From positions 1 to 64,000 of the forward strand of contig NZ_JAVHXC010000001.1 of assembly GCF_032248695.1 (NCBI RefSeq): a stretch of DNA of 64,000 nt, in the 5' to 3' direction. Position 1 is the stretch's first letter. Each line of letters begins with the position of its first letter. The notes beneath the pieces are model-generated. The model had not been told where the DNA came from and ran no database searches. It saw only the letters and a list, made by a program, of their open reading frames with translations. This DNA comes from Dietzia sp032248695. Its GTDB lineage: Bacteria > Actinomycetota > Actinomycetes > Mycobacteriales > Mycobacteriaceae. The position numbers were made by a program, and so were the translations under genes. Below are positions 57,725 to 64,000 of this stretch, one piece after another.

Positions 57725-57753
57725 GGCCCCCACCGGATGTTCCGGCGGGGGCC
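57725..57753 (-). terminator. Terminator hairpin of sigA
   Basis: A 12-bp stem (57725–57736 with 57742–57753) closes a 5-nt loop 18 nt after the sigA stop. Its single irregular pair is G·U when read as minus-strand RNA and A·C on the plus strand, so the hairpin is better suited to the sigA transcript. Confidence 0.7.
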
Positions 57754-57770
57754 CACTGCTGCGTTCGGTC

Positions 57771-59153
<1,383 letters not shown>

Positions 59154-59282
59154 AAACGCCCCTTCACAACCGGTTACTCGATGGGAATCGGGGATCGATG
59201 CCGCCTGGTCTGCAGACACGCGAGCCGTCCGCCTTGCGGTACCGGGCCCGTCCCCGGCCGGTACATGATTCCGGCCTGCGCC

Positions 59283-59288
59283 ATTGTA
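59283..59288 (-). promoter_or_regulatory. -10 box (TACAAT) of sigA
   Basis: TACAAT on the minus strand predicts a leader of about 120 nt before sigA. A GTACCGG/CCGGTAC hairpin lies in the leader near 59240–59265. The -35 region is weak. Confidence 0.55.
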
Positions 59289-59333
59289 ACGAGATTCTGC
59301 CGCAGGGGTTGCATCCGGCGGGGTTGGTGCGGG

Positions 59334-60179
59334 TCAGGCGCCCACGTCGGGTAGGACGCCGCCGAGGTCGAGAACCCCCGAGTGACCTGCGGCGTAGAGC
59401 GCGGCGCCGATGATGCCGGCGTCGTTGAGCCGTACCGCGGCGCGGACCGGTGTGCGGTTCTCCAGGAGGGGGAACCACTCGTCGGCGGCTTCGCTGACCC
59501 CGCCGCCCAGCACGAAGGCGCGGGGCCAGAGAAGGTCCTCGATGGAGCGCAGGACGTTGGAGACGTGCGGTGCCCACTCCTCGAAGCTCAGGCCGTCGCG
59601 GGCGCGGACGGCGGCGGAGGCCAGATGCTCGGCCTCGTCGAAACCGCGCCCGGAGATGTCCTCGACCATGAGGTGGCCGAACTCGGTGTTCGGCAGCAGG
59701 CGCCCGTCCAGGAGGAGGGCCGACCCGATCCCGGTGCCGAAGGTGAGCAGGATGACCAGTCCGTCGACGCCCTCCCCGGCGCCGTAGTGGACCTCGGTGA
59801 GCCCGGCGGCGTCGGCGTCGTTGAGCATGAGGACGGTCTGTCCGGGCAGGTGACGGTGGAAGAGGTCCACGACGTCGCAGCCGATCCAGGAGGCGTCGAT
59901 GTTGTGGGCGATCCGGGCGACGCCCTCGTGGATGACGCTGGGGAGGGCGACGCCGACCGGTCCCCGCCAGTCGAACTCGGCGACCATGTCGCGGATCGTC
60001 CCGGCGATGGCGTCGGGGGTGGCGGGTCTGGGTGTGGGGCGGGTGAGCCGTTCGCCGAGGAGTTCGCCGCGCGCGAGGTCGACGAGCCCCACTTTGATGC
60101 CGGAACCGCCGACGTCCACCCCGAGTCCGGTCGGCGTCTCCGTCGGGGGGACGGCGGCGAGAGGTGTGGGATCGGGCAT
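59334..60179 (-). CDS. ppgK: Polyphosphate glucokinase
   Basis: PpgK phosphorylates glucose with polyphosphate or ATP. The 281-residue ROK-type kinase has the phosphate loop GVDVGGSGIKVGLVD, the catalytic Asp in LNDADAAGLTE and GTGIGSALLLDG. ATG 60179 gives the family N-terminus. Its position beside sigA and suhB matches M. tuberculosis (Rv2702). Confidence 0.94.
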   Translation of the reverse strand: MPDPTPLAAVPPTETPTGLGVDVGGSGIKVGLVDLARGELLGERLTRPTPRPATPDAIAGTIRDMVAEFDWRGPVGVALPSVIHEGVARIAHNIDASWIGCDVVDLFHRHLPGQTVLMLNDADAAGLTEVHYGAGEGVDGLVILLTFGTGIGSALLLDGRLLPNTEFGHLMVEDISGRGFDEAEHLASAAVRARDGLSFEEWAPHVSNVLRSIEDLLWPRAFVLGGGVSEAADEWFPLLENRTPVRAAVRLNDAGIIGAALYAAGHSGVLDLGGVLPDVGA

Positions 60180-60373
60180 GGCGGACTCCGTGTGGTGGAC
60201 CGTGCGGGGCACGGCGTGGGTTGTGGGGTGCCCGGGTCGGCGGGGCACGATGGGCGTCGGGGGCCCGCGAGCCAGCGTATCGGTCCGTCGGGCGCCCCGG
60301 CGGGGTTCGCCGCCGCGCCCGTCCGACCGGGTGGTGGCGGGGCGTCAAGGGGTACGACGACGAGGAGGGGCAC

Positions 60374-61294
60374 ATGACGCACCAGGGAGCGGTCCCGGTG
60401 CCGGGCGGAACCGGTGTGGAGTTCATCGACGGGTTGCGGGAGCTCGCCGAGGGGTTGGCGATCTCGGGCGGTGACGTGGCCCGGCGGATGCTGGCGGAGT
60501 TCGATCTCCAGGGACTGGATTCGCGGTCCAAGTCCTCGGAGACCGACCCGGTGACCGTCATCGACACCTCGGTGGAGGAGCACCTGCGGCGGGAGATCGC
60601 CTCCCGTCGTCCGGGCGACTGGGTCCTCGGGGAGGAGGGCGGCGAGGCCGCGGGAGACAGCGCACACAGCGGTGCGGGCCCGCGGGTCCGGTGGATCGTG
60701 GACCCCGTCGACGGGACGGTGAACCTGCTCTACGGCATCCCGTTCACGGCGGTGTCGGTGGCCGCGGAGGTGGACGGTGTCGTGGTCGCGGGGGCGGTCC
60801 ACAACATCGTCACACGGGAGACGTGGACCGCCGGCCGCGGGCGCGGGGCGTCGTTGAGGGGGACGGACGGCTCGGCGAGGACGCTGCGCGTGTCGGGGTG
60901 TGCCGACCTCTCGCTCGCGCTGGTGGGCACGGGGTTCGCGTACGACGCGGGGATGCGGGCGGAGCAGGGCGGCGTGGTGGCGGCGTTGCTCCCGCGCGTA
61001 CGCGACATCCGCAGGTGCGGGTCGGCGGCGTTGGACCTGTGCATGCTGGCCACCGGCCGGCTGGACGCCTACTACGAGCGCGGTCTCCGACCGTGGGACC
61101 ACGCCGCGGGCGCGCTCGTGGCCGCGGAGGCCGGCGCGGTGGTGTCGGTGTCGGACGATGACGCGGTCCCCACCGTCGCGGCGGCTCCCGGAGTGGCCGG
61201 GGAGTTCCTCGCGGCGATCGGGGAACCCGCGGACCGGGCCCGGGGTCAGCAGTCGACGGAGCGCGCGGCGTCGAGCTCGGAGGAGATGGGCTGA
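60374..61294 (+). CDS. suhB: Inositol-monophosphatase family enzyme SuhB
   Basis: The 306-residue phosphatase has GEEGG, the metal motif WIVDPVDGTVN (D110, D113) and the second motif LRPWDHAAGALVAAEAGA. The activity is probably dephosphorylation of inositol 1-phosphate for phosphatidylinositol and mycothiol. A GAGGAGGGG site precedes the ATG. The last 49 nt overlap the convergent cei gene. Confidence 0.92.
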   Translation: MTHQGAVPVPGGTGVEFIDGLRELAEGLAISGGDVARRMLAEFDLQGLDSRSKSSETDPVTVIDTSVEEHLRREIASRRPGDWVLGEEGGEAAGDSAHSGAGPRVRWIVDPVDGTVNLLYGIPFTAVSVAAEVDGVVVAGAVHNIVTRETWTAGRGRGASLRGTDGSARTLRVSGCADLSLALVGTGFAYDAGMRAEQGGVVAALLPRVRDIRRCGSAALDLCMLATGRLDAYYERGLRPWDHAAGALVAAEAGAVVSVSDDDAVPTVAAAPGVAGEFLAAIGEPADRARGQQSTERAASSSEEMG

Positions 61295-61884
61295 CGTCCC
61301 ACCTTCAGCTCGTCGAGGGCGCCGACGGCGGCCGTCGAGTCCGAGAGGCGGGAGAAGGTGGTCCCGAGCGCGAGGTCGACCGTCTCGTCGGTGCGGCCGT
61401 CGGTGATCAGCTGCATGCACGGTGCGGCGAGGGACAGGGACCGGGCGGTGGCCTGGCCCGCCTCGCCGTAGCGGATCTGGCCGTGACATTCGAGTGCCTG
61501 ACCGTAGACCGGGTCGTTCCCGATCGCGTCGGAGCCCGCGGGCTGGAATCCGCGCTCGGCCAGTTCGGCCGCGACGGCGCCGGCCTGTCCGCTCTGCCCG
61601 TTCGCGTTGAGCACGCGGACCCGGGTCTCCCCGAGCAGCGCCGGGGCGACCTCGTCGAGCGCGTCGACGGCCTCCTGCTGCAGGCCGGCCTCCTCGGCCG
61701 CGGGTGGGAGCGGGCAGGCGACGGCCTGCGTCGCGGCGTCGTCTCCCCGCAGCGCCGCCGCCCAGACGACGGCCCCGAGGACGAGTACGACGACGACGAA
61801 CAACACGTACGCGGATCGCAGGCGGGCCATCCCCCGCGCGGGGGTCGGGCTCGGTGTGGCCTGGGTGCTGAGGTGGAGGACCAT
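61246..61884 (-). CDS. cei: Envelope integrity protein Cei (LytR_C domain)
   Basis: The 212-residue protein has a short cytoplasmic segment, one membrane helix (AYVLFVVVVLVLGAVVWAAAL) and an exported LytR C-terminal-like domain (RVRVLNANGQSGQAGAVAAELAERGFQ). The M. tuberculosis homologue Rv2700 is needed for cell envelope integrity. ATG 61884 has an AGGAAAGG site; an in-frame ATG at 61827 would remove part of the cytoplasmic tail. Confidence 0.9.
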   Translation of the reverse strand: MVLHLSTQATPSPTPARGMARLRSAYVLFVVVVLVLGAVVWAAALRGDDAATQAVACPLPPAAEEAGLQQEAVDALDEVAPALLGETRVRVLNANGQSGQAGAVAAELAERGFQPAGSDAIGNDPVYGQALECHGQIRYGEAGQATARSLSLAAPCMQLITDGRTDETVDLALGTTFSRLSDSTAAVGALDELKVGRQPISSELDAARSVDC

Positions 61885-62016
61885 GAGGGCCTTTCCTGCA
61901 GGTGAAAGGGGTGAGAGCCCCGGTGGGGTCTGGCCGTCCACTGTAATGGCCCGGCTCGCGCGGCCCCGTCCGGATGGTGGTCGGAACCGCTGGATGAAAA
62001 TGGCGGGATATTCCGT

Positions 62017-62022
62017 TACTAT
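62017..62022 (+). promoter_or_regulatory. -10 box (TACTAT) of the DUF4193 gene
   Basis: TTACTATG predicts a transcript start near 62029 and a 56-nt leader. The surrounding 61885–62084 gap is locally AT-richer than its neighbours, as expected for a promoter region. Confidence 0.5.
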
Positions 62023-62084
62023 GCGTGCGCCGGTCGGTCAACGACCGATTCGCGCAACCCCCCACAGACTCAGAGAAGAGACTC

Positions 62085-62387
62085 ATGGCAACCGACTACG
62101 ACGCCCCCCGCCGCACCGAGGCCGACGAGCTCACCGGTGATTCGCTGGAGGAGCTCAAGGCCCGGCGCGCGGAGGGCGCCACCGGCGAGGTCGACGTGGA
62201 CGAGACGGACACCGCCGAGTCCTACGAGCTGCCCGGCGCCGACCTGTCCGGCGAGGAACTGACGGTGCGGGTCGTGCCGGAGCAGGACAACGAGTTCACC
62301 TGCGGCGAGTGCTTCCTCGTCCATCACCGCAGCCGCTTCGCCGAGGAGCGCGACGGCATGTCGATCTGCGTCGACTGCGCGGGCTGA
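62085..62387 (+). CDS. DUF4193 family zinc-ribbon-like protein
   Basis: The acidic 100-residue protein ends in a four-Cys motif (CGECFLVHHRSRF, CVDCAG) that should bind zinc. Its N-terminal half (TDYDAPRRTEADELTGDSLEELKAR) is the DUF4193 signature. It corresponds to Rv2699c. ATG 62085 has an AGAGAAGAG site. Function is unknown; the small size and zinc ribbon suggest a nucleic-acid or RNA-polymerase partner, which is only inference. Confidence 0.9.
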   Translation: MATDYDAPRRTEADELTGDSLEELKARRAEGATGEVDVDETDTAESYELPGADLSGEELTVRVVPEQDNEFTCGECFLVHHRSRFAEERDGMSICVDCAG

Positions 62388-62411
62388 CACCCGCCGGGGC
62401 GGTGGGCGTCG

Positions 62412-62428
62412 GCCCCGCGTCGCGGGGC
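62412..62428. terminator. Hairpin between convergent DUF4193 and DUF3093 genes
   Basis: GCCCCGC (62412–62418) pairs with GCGGGGC (62422–62428) around GTC, in the 85-nt gap between two convergent genes. Confidence 0.55.
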
Positions 62429-62472
62429 GCGCCCGCCTCGCCCACTCCGGGGTGCGGGCGGGCCGCGGTCGG

Positions 62473-62979
62473 TCAGCTGTAGTGGTTGTCCGGTAACGCC
62501 GCGGCGAGGCCTTCGGGGTCTCGGGTGCTGATCAGCCAGTACGGCGTGGGATCCAGCGGGTCGTCGAGTACCACGATCACCATCGTGGGGATGTACCCGC
62601 GGTGGACGACGAACGCCTCCGGGTCGAGCTGTCGCCCCATCGCCGCCTGCTTGGCGGTGGCGGGTACGACCGCGGTGCGGGCGATGGCGTCGAACGGCAG
62701 GCGGGCCCGGCCCGCGTACAGTGTTCCCCCGCCCTGACCGTCCGACTCCACCTCGACCCGCTCGCGGCCGATCGAGACGAACAGCCAGGCGAGCAGGGCG
62801 GGGACGACGACGACCAGCAGCCAGACCCACCACCGCGCGCCGATCGTGACGGCGAGGACGATCGCCACGGCGGTGACCGCGGTGAGCAGGACCCACCACC
62901 ACACCGGGACCCGTAGTGACTCGGAGTGGACCGGGCGGGGAGCGCGGTCTGGCGGGGGTCGGAGATCTTCGTCGGTCAC
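62473..62979 (-). CDS. DUF3093 membrane protein
   Basis: The 168-residue protein has two membrane helices (VPVWWWVLLTAVTAVAIVLAV and WWVWLLVVVVPALLAWLFV) and a C-terminal domain typical of DUF3093 (AVVPATAKQAAMGRQLDPEAFVVHRGYI). Rv2698 is the counterpart. GTG 62979 is preferred over an upstream TTG because a TAGTCT box lies 7 nt before it. Function is unknown. Confidence 0.87.
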   Translation of the reverse strand: MTDEDLRPPPDRAPRPVHSESLRVPVWWWVLLTAVTAVAIVLAVTIGARWWVWLLVVVVPALLAWLFVSIGRERVEVESDGQGGGTLYAGRARLPFDAIARTAVVPATAKQAAMGRQLDPEAFVVHRGYIPTMVIVVLDDPLDPTPYWLISTRDPEGLAAALPDNHYS

Positions 62980-62986
62980 GACATCA

Positions 62987-62992
62987 AGACTA
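62987..62992 (-). promoter_or_regulatory. -10 box (TAGTCT), leaderless promoter of the DUF3093 gene
   Basis: On the minus strand TAGTCT is followed by 7 nt and GTG 62979. The overlapping plus-strand TATCGA may serve dut, so the two promoters appear to be back to back. Confidence 0.5.
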
Positions 62993-63033
62993 TCGAGCAA
63001 CCGGGCCCGGCCCGGCAGGAGGGCGGCGGCACC

Positions 63034-63516
63034 ATGGGTGGATCAGACGAGCGCGGAGGGGTCGACGAAGTGCTCCGGATCCGGCGGCTGGACGCCGGCC
63101 TCCCCCTGCCCGTCCGGGCGCACGCGGCGGACGCCGGGATCGATCTGCACGCGGCGGAGGACCTCGAGCTGGCGCCCGGGCACCGGGCGCTCGTGCCGAC
63201 GGGCGTCGCGATCGCGTTGCCCGTCGGCTACGTGGGCCTGGTCCATCCGCGGTCGGGGTTGGCGGCACGGGTGGGGCTGTCGATCGTGAACGCCCCCGGG
63301 ACGATCGACGCGGGGTACCGCGGGGAGATCAAGGTGAACCTCATCAACCTCGATCCCGCCGAGCCCGTCCGGATCACGCGCGGTGACCGGATCGCGCAGC
63401 TCCTCGTCCAGCGCGTCGAGCTGTGGGACGTCGTGGAGGTCGACGCTCTGGACGAGACGGACCGCGGAGACGGCGGCCACGGCTCGACCGGGGGACACGA
63501 CCGCCTGACCCGGTAG
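63034..63516 (+). CDS. dut: dUTP diphosphatase
   Basis: Dut hydrolyses dUTP to dUMP. The 160-residue protein carries all five trimeric dUTPase motifs: DAGIDLHA, HPRSGLAAR, VNAPGTIDAGYRGE, RGDRIAQLL and the C-terminal RGDGGHGSTGG. The His in the last motif, in place of Phe, is also found in mycobacterial enzymes. An AGGAGGG site precedes the ATG. Confidence 0.95.
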   Translation: MGGSDERGGVDEVLRIRRLDAGLPLPVRAHAADAGIDLHAAEDLELAPGHRALVPTGVAIALPVGYVGLVHPRSGLAARVGLSIVNAPGTIDAGYRGEIKVNLINLDPAEPVRITRGDRIAQLLVQRVELWDVVEVDALDETDRGDGGHGSTGGHDRLTR

Positions 63517-63570
63517 CGCCGACCCGGCCGGCCACGCCTGATCGGCCACCATCGCGCCTGACCTGACCGG

Positions 63571-63600
63571 CGGGGACGCCGTTGGGTAGCGTCGTCCCCG
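63571..63600 (+). terminator. Hairpin after dut overlapping the next promoter
   Basis: CGGGGACG (63571–63578) pairs with CGTCCCCG (63593–63600) across 14 nt. It may end the dut transcript; the loop holds a TAGCGT box for the next gene. Confidence 0.45.
63587..63592 (+). promoter_or_regulatory. -10 box (TAGCGT) of the DUF3710 gene
   Basis: TAGCGT predicts a start near 63599 and a leader of about 46 nt. It lies in the loop of the dut hairpin. Confidence 0.4.
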
Positions 63601-63644
63601 ACGGCCCTGACCGGGGCCGGGTCGCACGGGAGAGGATTTCCAGC

Positions 63645-64000
63645 ATGTTCGGACGAAAGAAGCCGGTGACCGGGGCCCGCGACGCCGCCGCGTCCACCGC
63701 GCCGGAGTCGCAGGCCCCCTCCACGACGGGGCCCCACGACCGCTCGTCCGTCGGCGACGTGCGCGAGTACTACACGGCCCTGGGCTACGGGCACATCGAC
63801 CTGGGTTCGCTGGTGATCGGTGTCCCCCAGGGACGCGATCTGAACGTGGCGCTGGATCCGGCCGGTCAACCCGAGTTCCACGTCGTCACCAAGGTCTCGC
63901 GGGTCATCCCGCGGGCGTTCGCGGCGCCGAAGTCCGCGGGGCAGTGGCGGACGATGGTGAGCGGGATGCGGGAGCAGCTCGAACAGCAGGGGGCCGACGT
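63645..64000 (+). CDS. DUF3710 family protein, cut by the window end
   Basis: ATG 63645 starts an open frame that reaches the last base. The translation begins MFGRKKPVTGARDAA and continues with a Ser/Thr/Ala-rich segment and then the DUF3710 core (LGYGHIDLGSLVIGVPQ, FHVVTKVSRVIPRAF, QWRTMVSGMREQLEQQG). It corresponds to Rv2696c, which also follows dut. About 118 residues are visible. Confidence 0.85.
   Translation, partial: MFGRKKPVTGARDAAASTAPESQAPSTTGPHDRSSVGDVREYYTALGYGHIDLGSLVIGVPQGRDLNVALDPAGQPEFHVVTKVSRVIPRAFAAPKSAGQWRTMVSGMREQLEQQGAD

Overview
The window is about 64 kb of very GC-rich actinobacterial chromosome, densely packed with housekeeping genes. The gene order points to the Mycobacteriales (Corynebacterium–Mycobacterium–Nocardia group). 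Several blocks run in the same order as in Mycobacterium tuberculosis: TPR protein–HAD–tlyA–nadK–recN–steA–mctB/steB–pyrG–nudix–xerD–parA–scpA–scpB–rluB–cmk–der; DUF4178–DUF2617–DUF4247–DUF350–speE; secA2–pgsA2–gcvH–garA–ftsR–DUF151–merR–gcvP; and sigA–ppgK–suhB–cei–DUF4193–DUF3093–dut–DUF3710, with the neighbouring DUF3099/DUF3039, sigB and dtxR/ideR–galE. A Dietzia-like organism is my best guess from gene content and base composition, but the sequence alone does not prove the genus. I see no prophage, insertion sequence, CRISPR array or obvious island.

Layout. 1–131: 3' end of a 5S rRNA and its terminator. 141–17142: a long plus-strand run covering DNA repair, NAD phosphorylation, septum proteins SteA/SteB, CTP synthesis, chromosome segregation (XerD, ParA, ScpA, ScpB), rRNA modification, CMP kinase and ribosome assembly, closed by tRNA-Pro(GGG). 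17485–21216: a five-gene operon of uncharacterised membrane or envelope proteins ending in a membrane-anchored spermidine-synthase-like protein. 21324–22463: an unrecognised gene. 22551–31985: accessory secretion (SecA2), a phospholipid synthase, and the glycine-cleavage/2-oxoglutarate control block (GcvH, GarA, two MerR regulators, and GcvP behind a tandem glycine riboswitch). 32–45 kb: mixed-strand accessory genes (hydrolase, acyl-CoA synthetase, SEC-C protein, lipoprotein, YbjN/T3SS-chaperone-like protein, Nudix, TetR, Ski2-like helicase, PAC2, DUF4192). 45–52 kb: galE and dtxR, then a lysine deacetylase (AcuC) beside a GNAT/acyl-CoA-synthetase fusion, facing sigB. 52–64 kb: dtd, a methyltransferase, DUF3099, DUF3039, a helicase, sigA, ppgK, suhB, cei, DUF4193, DUF3093, dut and a truncated DUF3710 gene.

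Regulation visible in the sequence. Many genes have a TAnnnT box exactly 6–7 nt before the start codon, which is the signature of leaderless transcripts. Two such boxes precede short ORFs instead: one of 13 codons stops on the gcvH start codon, and one of 17 codons, containing a perfect hairpin, precedes acuC. sigB has an ECF-type GGGAAC-N17-CGTT promoter. Several intergenic hairpins separate convergent genes. The less usual structural features are a 13-G run inside scpA and a 673-nt non-coding gap downstream of sigA that carries 78-bp and 35-bp direct repeats.
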